Counted from the stretch's first letter, positions 1 to 9,434 are shown. The stretch: DNA of 64,000 nucleotides from Muribaculaceae bacterium Isolate-104 (HZI) (GCA_003762715.1 RIBJ01000032.1:1-64000); one strand, 5' to 3'. Numbers and translations: made by a program. The notes: a model not told the origin generated them from the letters alone.

Positions 1-196
1 TGGAATCCTTGTCTACAGCCGTAGGCATCGCATCAGCCAGTTTGTGGAGGCTGACAGTCTGCACCACACAGAGTGCATGGAGCAGCAACGCCATGAGTTT
101 TATGCGTGCCAAATTCATACTTTGACCAAAGTGCTCTTGCATAATCGGGAGGATTTGGTTAACTTTGACCGAGTCCTTGAAATTAGTAGTTTTCAT
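1..196 (-). CDS. IS4-like transposase, N-terminal part (runs off the left edge)
   Basis: The minus strand reads from an ATG at 194-196 to the window edge without a stop: 65 codons beginning MKTTNFKDSVKVNQIL, followed by a segment with NLARIK and then ALCVVQTVSLHKLADAMP. This resembles the N-terminal region of IS4-type DDE transposases common in Bacteroidota, which cut and rejoin the ends of their element. The catalytic DDE residues would lie beyond the window, so intactness cannot be judged. A minus-strand -7 box (TAAATTTG, 250-257) lies upstream. The neighbouring lipoprotein gene is transcribed away from it, so the element end must fall between about 200 and 312. Confidence 0.7.
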   Translation of the reverse strand, partial: MKTTNFKDSVKVNQILPIMQEHFGQSMNLARIKLMALLLHALCVVQTVSLHKLADAMPTAVDKDS

Positions 197-230
197 GAGA
201 AAAAGCGTCCAAACTTTTCCTTTAAATTAC

Positions 231-272
231 TAATTTTCAGGGACTTTTGCAAATTTAATCGACTGAAAATTA
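231..272 (-). promoter_or_regulatory. Transposase promoter inside a 10-bp inverted repeat
   Basis: TAATTTTCAG (231-240) and CTGAAAATTA (263-272) form a perfect 10-bp inverted repeat with a 22-nt loop. The loop holds CAAATTTA (250-257), which on the minus strand is the -7 box TAAATTTG. Transcription would start near 244, giving the transposase a leader of about 48 nt. The repeat may be an operator or part of the element end. Confidence 0.45.
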
Positions 273-312
273 AGTGTTTAACAGCATAAATTTAATTTTT
301 GTCATCTACTAA

Positions 313-2163
313 ATGAAATTCAATAAAATTCTCTCTCTTCCGGCGCTCGCCCTGACCCTCTTCGGGTTAGGTGCCTGCTCCGATGAGGTGAAGTACGACC
401 CCGCGCAGCCCGAAGCTAATGCCGAGGTATACTTTGCCGCTGCCACTCCGACAACGGTAGCTCTTGAGAACGACCAGAATGTGATAAACATTCCCATATA
501 TCGTGCCAACACATCCGGCGCAATTACTGTGGCTATGTCTTCTTCTCAGACTTTGGATGGCGAACCGATAAATATTTTCAGCGTCCCCGGCGATGTAACT
601 TTTGCTGACGGTTCTGACGTAGCTATAGTTTCTGTAAATCTTGATTTTTCAAATATAGAAGCTAATAAACAGTATTCTTTGACTATGTCTATAGAAGATG
701 CTGCCCAGACTCCTTATGGCAAAAGAATGCAGACCTTCTCAATATCATACGCTCCCTGGAGTGAATGGAAACTCAATAACGAGCTTGCAGCTTACACTTT
801 CGGCTTGTTCTACGATGGTACTTATGATTGTGTCATAAGGGAACGTTCCAATCTTTTGGATCCCACACAAAAACAGATTATGATTGTTGGAGAGGATGAC
901 TCTTCCTATGGTAAATACGGCATTTACGAGAAGTCGGTTATATTGAACTGGAACACTACCACCAATGATATCAGAATCAATCCGCCGCAGCCTGATGCCA
1001 TGACATATCAGGGAACTAAGCTGACTCTTACCGATGTCTATACATTCCTTACAGAAATTGTAAGCACCGATAAGTACGATGCAAATGATTATATATCTTC
1101 TATCGATCCGGAAACCGGAATGATTACTCTGAATGTTGTGTTCTATTTTGTACAAGACGGAAAAGTATATAATTACCCGTTTGCAACCGAGTTCCTTCAG
1201 CTCCCCGGCTACCCCGACTACAGCATGTACTTCGCAAACAACGGCACTCAGATTACCGAACAGGGCGAAGAACTCGCTGTGCTGACAATAGCCAAAGGCT
1301 CTGATGTAAACGGTTTCGCCCTCAAGCTCGTGCCGGGCTACCTCAGCGATGCGCAGATTGAAAAGGTTGCAGACAAAATCAAGGAAGACGAAAATGTAAC
1401 CCTTTACTACGACGGCGGTGACTACACATTCCCCATTGCCGAAGACGGCGACCAGACCCTTGTGGCTGTTACCTACGACGCTATGGGTCAGCCTATCGGT
1501 GTTCAGTCCTACCACTTCTACTACGAAATCCAGATGAAAGACTGGAACGAAGGATGGACATCTCTCGGCAAGATGATTTATACCGACTATCTGGTATTCA
1601 ACAAACCCTTGTCATGGGAAGTTGAGGTGCAGCAAAACGATGAAGAACCCGGCTATCTCAGAATTGTCAAGCCTTATGGCGCATGTCCCGGTCTCGAACC
1701 CGAGGAGATTGAACGCGGTCACTACTACATCTATCTTGATGTCACCGACCCCGACAAAGCAATGATTCTGCCCTCTGTCGTTTCCTATTCTGCTCTCACC
1801 GTTGTTTCCGAGTCGTATCTCATGAAAAATGACGGAGAGTCTACAGATGCCGATGTGGCAAGCGCCGGCATGTGGGGCACATGGAAAGACAACACTCTTA
1901 CAATGCCTGCCGAATCGTTCGGCTTCTTCAGAGGCTTTACAGACACCGGTTGGACTTACCATGTGCTTAATGATGTGAAAGCGGAAATCCTCAAACCGGT
2001 TCCCGCCGACGATGACGACGAACCCGGTCTCGGCACCCAGTCGCTCAGCGCCCCCGCTGTGAAAGTGGCTTCATTTGCCGGTACAAACGGTTTCCCCGTC
2101 AAGAAATCAAAAGACGCAAAGAAAAACCGCAAGTTTGTCTCAGCTGCACCTCTGCAGTTCTGA
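313..2163 (+). CDS. Putative surface lipoprotein of unknown function
   Basis: This 616-residue protein starts with a lipoprotein signal peptide ending in GLGAC, with the lipid-modified Cys at residue 22. The acidic SDEVKYD segment just after the Cys resembles a Bacteroidota surface-export signal. The next part (about 40-140) looks like beta-sandwich modules (PTTVALENDQNVINIPIYR), and the rest is rich in Tyr, Asp and Gly with no catalytic motif I recognise. The tail is acidic (DDDDEPG) and then Lys-rich. It appears to be monocistronic, flanked by the transposase on the left and a strong terminator on the right. A role as a surface binding protein is possible but not shown. Confidence 0.75.
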   Translation: MKFNKILSLPALALTLFGLGACSDEVKYDPAQPEANAEVYFAAATPTTVALENDQNVINIPIYRANTSGAITVAMSSSQTLDGEPINIFSVPGDVTFADGSDVAIVSVNLDFSNIEANKQYSLTMSIEDAAQTPYGKRMQTFSISYAPWSEWKLNNELAAYTFGLFYDGTYDCVIRERSNLLDPTQKQIMIVGEDDSSYGKYGIYEKSVILNWNTTTNDIRINPPQPDAMTYQGTKLTLTDVYTFLTEIVSTDKYDANDYISSIDPETGMITLNVVFYFVQDGKVYNYPFATEFLQLPGYPDYSMYFANNGTQITEQGEELAVLTIAKGSDVNGFALKLVPGYLSDAQIEKVADKIKEDENVTLYYDGGDYTFPIAEDGDQTLVAVTYDAMGQPIGVQSYHFYYEIQMKDWNEGWTSLGKMIYTDYLVFNKPLSWEVEVQQNDEEPGYLRIVKPYGACPGLEPEEIERGHYYIYLDVTDPDKAMILPSVVSYSALTVVSESYLMKNDGESTDADVASAGMWGTWKDNTLTMPAESFGFFRGFTDTGWTYHVLNDVKAEILKPVPADDDDEPGLGTQSLSAPAVKVASFAGTNGFPVKKSKDAKKNRKFVSAAPLQF

Positions 2164-2186
2164 TAAACTGATCATACAATACCTCG

Positions 2187-2223
2187 GGAGCGGGCGCTGA
2201 CAGCGTCCGCTCCTGTTGTTTTA
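2187..2223 (+). terminator. Intrinsic terminator of the surface lipoprotein gene
   Basis: The arms GGAGCGG-g-CGCT and AGCG-t-CCGCTCC (2187-2198 and 2202-2213) fold on a 3-nt loop and are followed by the T-rich TGTTGTTTTA. Confidence 0.8.
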
Positions 2224-2268
2224 TAAGGCGATACAGGATGCTAAATTTCAGCAACCGCGTATGATTTA

Positions 2269-2276
2269 TAAATTTG
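2269..2276 (+). promoter_or_regulatory. -7 box (TAAATTTG) of the subtilase gene
   Basis: TAAATTTG matches TAnnTTTG and lies 42 bp upstream of the subtilase ATG. No good -33 TTG is seen at 19-21 bp upstream. Confidence 0.5.
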
Positions 2277-2318
2277 TTTTACTAATTTTACACGCACAAA
2301 ATAACGTACCACACCCAC

Positions 2319-4541
2319 ATGAAAACATTCTACTTTATTGCAGTTCTGCTGCTTGGCGCGGCTTCGGCATGGGCGCAGGCGCAAATCTCACCGTCCGCGA
2401 GGTTTATGCTCCACCGGGCGATGAACTCTCCTTCGCGCTCGGAGGCTCAGGCAACTGTGCTTGCCATTGTCGACCTTGACAGAAACGCCGCCGCTTCGGC
2501 TGACCTGCTGCCCGGAACCGAGATTGTAGCCGAGCGAGGCACGCTTGCCCTTGTGCGGTTTCCGATAGACAAAACCGAAGAGCTTGCCGCCCTGCCGCAG
2601 GTCAGGTCGATATCCTTCGGCAAAGAGGCTATGCCGCTGATGAACGAGGCGCGCAAGGCTTCTTATGTAGAGCCCGTTCTGCAGGGCACAGGCTTTGACA
2701 GGACATACCGCGGCGAGGGTGTGATACTCGGTATGATGGACTCAGGGCTCGACCCCAACCACATAAATTTCTACAATCAGGACCTGTCGGCAAACCGCAT
2801 TACCTGGATGGCTACGATATACGGCACAAGCGGTCGCTTGACAGAGTACAAGACTCCGTCGGAGATACTCGCATTCTCTACCGAAAACCCGCAGAGCACT
2901 CACGCCACCCATGTGGCAGGCATTATGGGCGGCGGCTACAACCGCACCGCTACTGTAGCGACAAGTGCAACACTGACGGGTCTTGATACTCGACGTGTCC
3001 CTTTCTACGGTGTGGCTCCCTATGCCGAAATGAACCTCTGCGCGGGCGACCTGTACGAAGAAAACATTACCCTTGCGGCTGAAAATGTGGCGCAGCGCGC
3101 CAAGGCTGCCGGAAAGCCCTGCGTGTTCAACCTGTCTGTTGGCTCTGTCATCGGACCCCACGACGGCACTGACGCCTACAACCGCTACATGAGCGAGCTG
3201 GGCAAGGAAATGATTATATGCATAGCGGCAGGAAACGACGGCAACAGCCCCGTGTCTTTGCAAAACGACTTTGCTACAACCCCGCAGATAAAAACCGTGC
3301 TCACACGCAGCGACATCGCGTGGAACGGTGTGGTGGAGGTGTGGAACTCCGACGCCACTGCCTTCGACATCTCTCTTGAATTTGTCAACTCTGCTACCGG
3401 TGCGGTTGCCTGGAGCGTGCGCATCCCCACGAACAAGGTGCTGTACATCAGCAACTCTTCCGACAACACCCAGGGGGCGACCCACAACACTGTCTTTGAC
3501 AAGGCATTCTCCTCATCTTCAAATGTCTATGCCACAACAGAGACAAATGCCGTCAACAACCGCTACATGGCGCAGCTGCAGTTTGACCTCACCCCGCTCT
3601 CAGGCTCATCTCTGGTGCCGGTGCTGACTATAAGCGGCACGGCAGGCAAAATGAACGCCTACTCACAGAGCGTTGCCGGACTCGGTTTCGGCAACACCCT
3701 TACCGGCAATGCCCCCGCGGCGGGATACACCGCCGGAAACCCCTCGCAGAGCATCAACAACCTCGCGATGGCAGACAACATAATATGCGTCGGGGCTTAT
3801 CTCGACCGCCTGGTTTACCCCTCGCTTGACGGTAACTCTTACGGGTATAACGGCTATGACGATGCAGATGTCGGTCATGTGGCGGCATTCACATCCTACG
3901 GCACATCACCCTCGGGACGGTCTCTGCCCGATTTCTGTGCTCCCGGCATGGGTGTCATATCAAGCTATAGCCAGTACTGCGCCGTGAAAGAGGAACAACT
4001 GAGCGCAAGGGCAACCACTACCGAAAACGCCCCCGTAGGCACAACCTCGCGCACCAACACATGGGGCATAGAGGCAGGCACCTCCATGGCTACCCCCTAT
4101 GTGGCAGGCTCCGTTGCTCTTCTTCTTGAAGCCGACCCCACGCTGACAGTCGACAAGGTGAGAACACTCCTCTCCGAAACCTCAATGAAACGCACCGGAC
4201 GCACTGATGCCGAGCAGGCCCAGTGGGGAGCCGGAGCCGTGAATATTCAGGACGCAATGCTCAAGCTGCTCGGCAAGCCCAGCGCAATAAACGGCGTGAA
4301 TGCCGATACTGCCCGTCGCCTCTCTGTCACCCGCTACCCCGGCTCTGTCGCTGCGAAAGTGGCAGGCTCTTCCGTGGTTGCGGCGCGCCTCTACTCTGTG
4401 TCCGGTGCCCTCGCGGCTTCCGCACACACCTCCGGCGACGAAGCAACCCTCTCCACCGCAGGACTTTCCGGCGGAGTCTATGTGCTGAAAGTCGAAGCCG
4501 CCGACGGCACTCCCGAAAGCCGCAGCATCATAATCGAATAA
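2319..4541 (+). CDS. S8 (subtilisin-like) serine protease with T9SS-type sorting tail
   Basis: The 740-residue protein has a cleavable signal peptide (MKTFYFIAVLLLGAASAWAQ). The catalytic triad of family S8 is visible: Asp141 in GMMDSGLD, His195 in THATHVAG, and Ser589 in GTSMATPYVAGS. A long insert (about 330-450) between His and Ser looks like a beta-rich domain. The last 70 residues (RLYSVSGALAAS, then LSGGVYVLKV and RSIIIE) match the pattern of a type A T9SS C-terminal sorting domain, so the enzyme is probably exported across the outer membrane and anchored or released there. Substrate unknown. It stands alone between a terminator and the DUF4494 gene 44 bp downstream, which might be co-transcribed. 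Confidence 0.9.
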   Translation: MKTFYFIAVLLLGAASAWAQAQISPSARFMLHRAMNSPSRSEAQATVLAIVDLDRNAAASADLLPGTEIVAERGTLALVRFPIDKTEELAALPQVRSISFGKEAMPLMNEARKASYVEPVLQGTGFDRTYRGEGVILGMMDSGLDPNHINFYNQDLSANRITWMATIYGTSGRLTEYKTPSEILAFSTENPQSTHATHVAGIMGGGYNRTATVATSATLTGLDTRRVPFYGVAPYAEMNLCAGDLYEENITLAAENVAQRAKAAGKPCVFNLSVGSVIGPHDGTDAYNRYMSELGKEMIICIAAGNDGNSPVSLQNDFATTPQIKTVLTRSDIAWNGVVEVWNSDATAFDISLEFVNSATGAVAWSVRIPTNKVLYISNSSDNTQGATHNTVFDKAFSSSSNVYATTETNAVNNRYMAQLQFDLTPLSGSSLVPVLTISGTAGKMNAYSQSVAGLGFGNTLTGNAPAAGYTAGNPSQSINNLAMADNIICVGAYLDRLVYPSLDGNSYGYNGYDDADVGHVAAFTSYGTSPSGRSLPDFCAPGMGVISSYSQYCAVKEEQLSARATTTENAPVGTTSRTNTWGIEAGTSMATPYVAGSVALLLEADPTLTVDKVRTLLSETSMKRTGRTDAEQAQWGAGAVNIQDAMLKLLGKPSAINGVNADTARRLSVTRYPGSVAAKVAGSSVVAARLYSVSGALAASAHTSGDEATLSTAGLSGGVYVLKVEAADGTPESRSIIIE

Positions 4542-4585
4542 ACTCACACAACACATATTTATAATAAAGAAAATACATAACAAAA

Positions 4586-5044
4586 ATGGCAAACTGGTTT
4601 GAATGTAAAGTGCGCTACGACAAAATGATGGAAAACGGTCTCGTTAAAAAAGTCAACGAACCCTATCTTGTAGACGCCCTCTCTTTCACTGAGGCTGAAT
4701 CGCGAATCATCGAGGAGCAGCGCCCCTTCATATCTGGAGAATTCAGCGTAAGCGCTGTGAAACGCACCAAAATATCTGAAATATTCTGGGACGACTCCGC
4801 CGACAAATGGTGGCTCGTAAAAGTGGCGTTCATCACTATTGACGAAAAAACTGCCGCTGAAAAGAAAACTTCAACTCTCATACTCACTGCCGCCAACGAC
4901 CTCAAAGGTGCCTACGACAACTTCATGCAGGGCATGCAGGGCACCATGGGCGACTTCGAGATACAGAGCATCGCCGAGACTCCGCTCATGGATGTGTACA
5001 AGGCAAACCTTGAAGGGCGCACAGTAACCCCGGCTGCGGAATGA
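4586..5044 (+). CDS. DUF4494 family protein
   Basis: This 152-residue cytoplasmic protein (MANWFECKVRYDKMMENG, then KVNEPYLVDALSFTEAE) matches the Bacteroidota-specific DUF4494 family at full length. No signal peptide or membrane segment is seen. Its function is unknown. Its stop overlaps the ATG of the YggS gene by 4 nt (ATGA, 5041-5044), so the two are translationally coupled. The pairing suggests a link to pyridoxal-phosphate homeostasis, but that is inference only. Confidence 0.88.
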   Translation: MANWFECKVRYDKMMENGLVKKVNEPYLVDALSFTEAESRIIEEQRPFISGEFSVSAVKRTKISEIFWDDSADKWWLVKVAFITIDEKTAAEKKTSTLILTAANDLKGAYDNFMQGMQGTMGDFEIQSIAETPLMDVYKANLEGRTVTPAAE

Positions 5045-5712
5045 ACGCATCACCCGCACAACGCATAGAAGAGCTGTCACGCCGCCTCACCGGCGGCGTG
5101 ACTCTTGTGGCGGTGTCGAAATTCCACCCCGTCGAGGCGATACTCAGCGCTTACTCGGCAGGGCAGCGGGTATTCGGCGAAAGCCGGGCCCAGGAACTCG
5201 CCGCTAAAGCTCCCGCTCTTCCGCCCGACATCCAATGGCACTTCATAGGTCACCTGCAGACCAACAAGGTCAAGACCGTTGTGCCGATTGCCCACACAAT
5301 CCAGAGCATCGATTCGCTGCGCCTCCTCAGAGCCGTCGACGCCGAGGCGGCAAGGACGGCACGCACGGTAAACGTGCTTTTGCAGGTTCATGTGGCGGCG
5401 GAAGAAACCAAATTCGGCTTCACTCCCGACGAACTCCTCGCCATAGCCCCCGAGGCGGCAGCCATGACAGGCGCGAGAGTCACCGGAATAATGGGCATGG
5501 CGTCAAACACCGACAACACCGCCCGCATCGAAGCCGACTTCGACGCAATCCGCGCCTGCTTCGACGCTCTCTCCTCTGGAGCCTTTGCCTCACGCCCCGA
5601 GTTTTCCGTCATAAGCATGGGCATGAGCGGCGACTGGCACATTGCTGTCGCCCACGGCAGCAACATGGTGCGCATCGGAAGCGATATATTCGGCGAACGA
5701 CAATATTTTTAG
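5041..5712 (+). CDS. yggS: YggS-family pyridoxal-phosphate homeostasis protein
   Basis: The 223-residue protein is a single fold-III PLP-binding barrel. The PLP lysine is in VAVSKFHP near residue 27, and IQWHFIGHLQTNKVK and the C-terminal MGMSGDWHIAV with GSNMVRIGSDIFG are family signatures. These proteins bind and buffer pyridoxal phosphate and have no known catalytic activity. The length matches the family. The start overlaps the DUF4494 stop by 4 nt. An AT-rich hairpin (about 5721-5750) follows the stop. Confidence 0.93.
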   Translation: MNASPAQRIEELSRRLTGGVTLVAVSKFHPVEAILSAYSAGQRVFGESRAQELAAKAPALPPDIQWHFIGHLQTNKVKTVVPIAHTIQSIDSLRLLRAVDAEAARTARTVNVLLQVHVAAEETKFGFTPDELLAIAPEAAAMTGARVTGIMGMASNTDNTARIEADFDAIRACFDALSSGAFASRPEFSVISMGMSGDWHIAVAHGSNMVRIGSDIFGERQYF

Positions 5713-5752
5713 CCCTCTAAGGCATTTTTCCGAAAAATTGCCTAACTTTACA

Positions 5753-5760
5753 CGCAGATA
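5753..5760 (+). promoter_or_regulatory. Probable -7 box (TAACTTTA) of the MFS transporter gene
   Basis: TAACTTTA differs from TAnnTTTG only at the last base and is 26 bp before the ATG. It directly follows a GGCATTTTT/AAAAATTGCC hairpin. Confidence 0.4.
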
Positions 5761-5786
5761 ACATAAATCAATACCAAATACTAATT

Positions 5787-7130
5787 ATGAGTAACCAGTC
5801 AAAACAATGGGGCGCGATTATCGTCATGATAGCCCTCTTTGCAATGATTGCCTTCGTGACAAACCTCTGCTCACCCATGGCTGTCATTGTTAAAAATCAG
5901 TTCGGAGCATCCAACCTGCAGTCACAGATAGGCAACTACGGCAACTTCATCGCCTACCTCGTAATGGGTATCCCCGCAGGCATGCTCATCAAGAAATTCG
6001 GCTACAAGACAACAGCGCTCATGGCTCTTGTCGTGGGCATCGTCGCTATTGTAATCCAGTACATGAGTGGTCTTGAAAGCATGTCCTCATGCGCATTTTG
6101 GGTTTATCTTGTGGGCGCTTTCATCGGCGGTCTCTGCATGTGTATGCTCAACACCGTTGTAAACCCCATGCTTAATATCCTCGGAGGCGGCGGCAACAAA
6201 GGCAACCAGCTCATCCAGATAGGCGGTGTGTTCAACAGCGCTGCTGCCGTGGCGGTGTACATCATCATGGGCGCGCTCATCGGCGAGGCCACCAAAGCAA
6301 CCGTCAGCGACGCCACCCCCGCGCTCTTCATCGCACTCGGCATTTTCATCGTGGCGTTCATCGTAATCCTCTTCACAAAAATTGACGAACCCGAACGTGC
6401 CGACCTCCGTAAAATCGAACAGCGCGAGCACGCAAAGGTCGCTACTCCCGCACAGGAGAAAAAATACAGCGCATTCTCTTTCCGTCACTTCAAGCTCGGC
6501 ATCCTCGCCATATTCCTTTATATGGGCATTGAGGTAGGTGTGCCCACCTACATCCTCCAGTACCTCACAGCCGCTACCGACGCCACTACTCCCGGTCTTG
6601 CGATGGACGCAAACATCGTCGGTCTCATTGTGGCAGTGTACTGGCTCATGATGCTCATCGGTCGTTTTGTCGGCGGCATGATTGGCGGCAAGGTATCCTC
6701 ACGTCAGATGATTACAGCCGTGTCGGTGGCAAGCATAGTGCTCATCCTCTTCGGCATGTTCGCTCCCCAGACAATGACTGTCAACATTCCCGGCATTGAC
6801 TGGGCAGACCTCAAAGTCATCTGGGCTGAAGTGCCTGTAGGCATCTTTGCGTTCATCCTCGTAGGTCTCTGCACCTCTGTGATGTGGGGCGGCATCTTCA
6901 ACATGGCTGTAGAAGGTCTCGGCAAATACACCGCTATTGCATCCGGCGCATTCATGACAATGGTGTTCGGCTGCGCCGTCATGGTGGCTATACAGGCATG
7001 GGTCGCAGACCTCACCGCAAGCTACATGATAAGCTACTTTGTGCCTCTTGCATGTGCCGTCTACATCCTCTTCTACGCCCTCATAGGCTCCAAGAATGTC
7101 AACAAGGACATCCCTGTGGCAGGCGTATGA
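5787..7130 (+). CDS. Sugar MFS transporter (FucP/GluP type)
   Basis: The 447-residue inner-membrane protein has about 12 hydrophobic segments in two halves separated by a charged loop (about 195-225, KIDEPERADLRKIEQ). The N-terminal half carries the FucP/GluP-like LCSPMAVIVKNQFGASN and the GMLIKKFGYK loop between TM2 and TM3. It is expected to be a proton- or sodium-coupled sugar symporter; the substrate cannot be read from sequence. It is a single gene between a -7-like box and a strong terminator. The downstream transketolase has its own promoter, so a carbon-metabolism link rests on position only. Confidence 0.88.
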   Translation: MSNQSKQWGAIIVMIALFAMIAFVTNLCSPMAVIVKNQFGASNLQSQIGNYGNFIAYLVMGIPAGMLIKKFGYKTTALMALVVGIVAIVIQYMSGLESMSSCAFWVYLVGAFIGGLCMCMLNTVVNPMLNILGGGGNKGNQLIQIGGVFNSAAAVAVYIIMGALIGEATKATVSDATPALFIALGIFIVAFIVILFTKIDEPERADLRKIEQREHAKVATPAQEKKYSAFSFRHFKLGILAIFLYMGIEVGVPTYILQYLTAATDATTPGLAMDANIVGLIVAVYWLMMLIGRFVGGMIGGKVSSRQMITAVSVASIVLILFGMFAPQTMTVNIPGIDWADLKVIWAEVPVGIFAFILVGLCTSVMWGGIFNMAVEGLGKYTAIASGAFMTMVFGCAVMVAIQAWVADLTASYMISYFVPLACAVYILFYALIGSKNVNKDIPVAGV

Positions 7131-7177
7131 TGCAGACAGCGTGATTTTTACAACGCAACGTAGCAATTGATATTTTC

Positions 7178-7213
7178 GGGAAGCCTCTTGTACTCAAGAG
7201 GCTTCCCTCTTTT
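7178..7213 (+). terminator. Intrinsic terminator of the MFS transporter gene
   Basis: A perfect 13-bp stem (GGGAAGCCTCTTG with CAAGAGGCTTCCC, loop TACT) is followed by TCTTTT. Confidence 0.9.
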
Positions 7214-7243
7214 AGAGTATGTTTACTTTTGGCTTACCGCACA

Positions 7244-7275
7244 TTTGCACATTTTAAGGCTATTGACTACTTTTG
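7244..7275 (+). promoter_or_regulatory. Transketolase promoter (TTTG - 20 bp - TACTTTTG)
   Basis: TTTG at 7244-7247 and TACTTTTG at 7268-7275 are 20 bp apart, a full match to the Bacteroidota primary sigma promoter. The start would be near 7281, leaving a leader of about 30 nt. Confidence 0.8.
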
Positions 7276-7310
7276 CACTGTGAAATCCTTCACTCGCACC
7301 AATACTCACT

Positions 7311-9341
7311 ATGGATAAAAAAATAATGGATTCGGCAGCTGACAATATTCGTGTGCTCGTTGCCGCTATGGTTGAAAAAGCCAATTCAGGACACCCCGGC
7401 GGAGCCATGGGAGCCGCTGACTTCGTGAACGTGCTTTACTCAAGCTACCTTGTCACAGACCCCGATGACCCCACATGGATTGCCCGCGACAGGTTTTTCC
7501 TCGACCCCGGTCACATGTCGCCGATGCTATACAGCGTCCTCGCTCTCTGCGGCTACTACACTCTCGACGAACTGCAGCAGTTCCGCCAGTGGGGCAGCAT
7601 AACCCCCGGTCATCCCGAGCTTGACCCCGCCCACGGTGTGGAAAACACATCCGGTCCCCTCGGACAGGGTCACACTATGGCTGTCGGTGCGGCGATTGCC
7701 GAACGATTCCTCGCAACTCGTTTCGGCGACTGGATTTCACACAAGACATACGCTTTCATATCCGACGGCGGCATTCAGGAAGAAATCAGCCAGGGTGCCG
7801 GACGCATTGCAGGCTACCTCGGACTCAGCAACCTCATAATGTTCTTTGACAGCAACAAGGTGCAGCTCTCCACAGATGTCAATGAAGTGGACAACGAGGA
7901 CTATGCCGCAAAATACCGCGCCTGGCACTGGAACGTCATAGAAATCGACGGATGCGACCCCGTGCAGATTGCCGACGCCCTCGACCGTGCCCGTCAGGAA
8001 AAACACAAGCCCACACTCATTATCGGCAACACCGTCATGGGTCGCGGATGTGTCACCCCCGAAGGCGAATGCTTTGAAGGCAAATGCAGCACACACGGAC
8101 AGCCTCTCAGCAAAAGCGGCGCCGATGTGGCAAAGACTATTGCCAACCTCGGCGGAAACCCCGACAACCCCTGGACAATACGTCCCGAAGTGGCGGAGCT
8201 TTACGCCGCACGCCGCGAGGCTCTGAGGCAGATTGTAGCCGACCGCCGCGCCGAAGAGAAGAAATGGGCTGACGAGAACCCCGAAAAAGCTCTTCAGCTC
8301 AAAAACTATATAAACGGTGTGCTCCCCGAAATAGACTACCGCGCTATTGTACATAAAGCCGACATTGCCACACGCTCCGCTTCGGCAAACGTGCTCTCGG
8401 TGCTCGGAGAGAAAATCGGCAACATGATTGTGTCGTCTGCCGACCTCGCCAACTCCGACAAGACAGAGGCATTCCTCAAAAAAACCGGTGCCCTTGTACC
8501 CGGCGACTTCTCCGGAGCATTCCTCCACGCAGGTGTGGCAGAACTTACAATGGCTGCGATAATGAACGGTATAGTGCTCCACGGAGCCATGATGGCGGCA
8601 TGCGGCACATTCTTCGTGTTCTCCGACTACATGAAGCCCGCAGTGCGCATGGCGGCTCTGATGCAGCTCCCCGTAAAATATGTATGGACTCACGACGCAT
8701 TCCGTGTAGGCGAGGACGGCCCCACCCACGAGCCGATTGAGCAGGAAGCGCAGATAAGACTCCTCGAGCAGGTGAGAAACCTCTCCGGACAGCGTTCAAT
8801 GCTGGTGCTCCGCCCCGCCGACAGCGCCGAAACAACCATAGCGTGGGAAATGGCAATGAACAACAGCAGCACACCTACTGCGCTCATACTCACACGTCAG
8901 GATGTCCGCGACCTCCCTTCGCCCACCGGCTCGCGCTACGAAGAGGCGCTCGGCACCCGTCGCGGCGGTTATGTGGTGCTTGACTCACCCTCTGCCCATG
9001 TTACACTCGTCGGAAACGGCTCGGAAGTGTCGCTGCTGTGCGATGTCGCAACGCTGCTTGAGGCAGAAGGCATTCCCGCCCGCGTTGTGTCAGTGCCCTC
9101 GATAGGTCTCTTCCTTGACCAGGACGAAGAGTATCGTCAGAGCGTTATCCCCGCGTCAACTCCGGTATTCGGTCTCACAGCCGGCTTGCCCTCCACACTC
9201 CGTGAGGTTGTAGGTTCACGTGCAGAGATTTTCGGTCTCGACCGCTTTGGAGCGAGCGCTCCCTACAAGGTGCTTGACGAAAAATTCGGATTCACCCCCG
9301 CCGCAGTGCTTGAAAAGGTGCGCGCCTTTATCGGGGAGTGA
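7311..9341 (+). CDS. tkt: Transketolase
   Basis: This 676-residue cytosolic enzyme moves two-carbon ketol units between sugar phosphates in the non-oxidative pentose phosphate pathway, using thiamine diphosphate. The N-terminal domain has ANSGHPGGAMGAADF, GPLGQGHTMAVGAA and the cofactor segment SDGGIQEEISQGAG with FFDSN, a Bacteroidota variant of the usual GDG motif. The middle pyrimidine domain shows KYVWTHDAFRVGEDGPTHEP with the conserved His and Glu positions. Length is normal for a single-chain enzyme. It is monocistronic with a canonical promoter. Confidence 0.97.
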   Translation: MDKKIMDSAADNIRVLVAAMVEKANSGHPGGAMGAADFVNVLYSSYLVTDPDDPTWIARDRFFLDPGHMSPMLYSVLALCGYYTLDELQQFRQWGSITPGHPELDPAHGVENTSGPLGQGHTMAVGAAIAERFLATRFGDWISHKTYAFISDGGIQEEISQGAGRIAGYLGLSNLIMFFDSNKVQLSTDVNEVDNEDYAAKYRAWHWNVIEIDGCDPVQIADALDRARQEKHKPTLIIGNTVMGRGCVTPEGECFEGKCSTHGQPLSKSGADVAKTIANLGGNPDNPWTIRPEVAELYAARREALRQIVADRRAEEKKWADENPEKALQLKNYINGVLPEIDYRAIVHKADIATRSASANVLSVLGEKIGNMIVSSADLANSDKTEAFLKKTGALVPGDFSGAFLHAGVAELTMAAIMNGIVLHGAMMAACGTFFVFSDYMKPAVRMAALMQLPVKYVWTHDAFRVGEDGPTHEPIEQEAQIRLLEQVRNLSGQRSMLVLRPADSAETTIAWEMAMNNSSTPTALILTRQDVRDLPSPTGSRYEEALGTRRGGYVVLDSPSAHVTLVGNGSEVSLLCDVATLLEAEGIPARVVSVPSIGLFLDQDEEYRQSVIPASTPVFGLTAGLPSTLREVVGSRAEIFGLDRFGASAPYKVLDEKFGFTPAAVLEKVRAFIGE

Positions 9342-9426
9342 CAGTAGCCGCCACCGGGTTTGACCGCTCATTAAGGCTATTAAATAAAATTATTAAAAAA
9401 TATAATGAAAATTAAAGATAAATGTG

Positions 9427-9434
9427 TACCTTTG
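9427..9434 (+). promoter_or_regulatory. -7 box (TACCTTTG) of the OmpA-like gene
   Basis: TACCTTTG lies 42 bp before the chosen ATG at 9477. It falls inside the reading frame extended from 9405, which argues against that upstream start. Confidence 0.65.
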
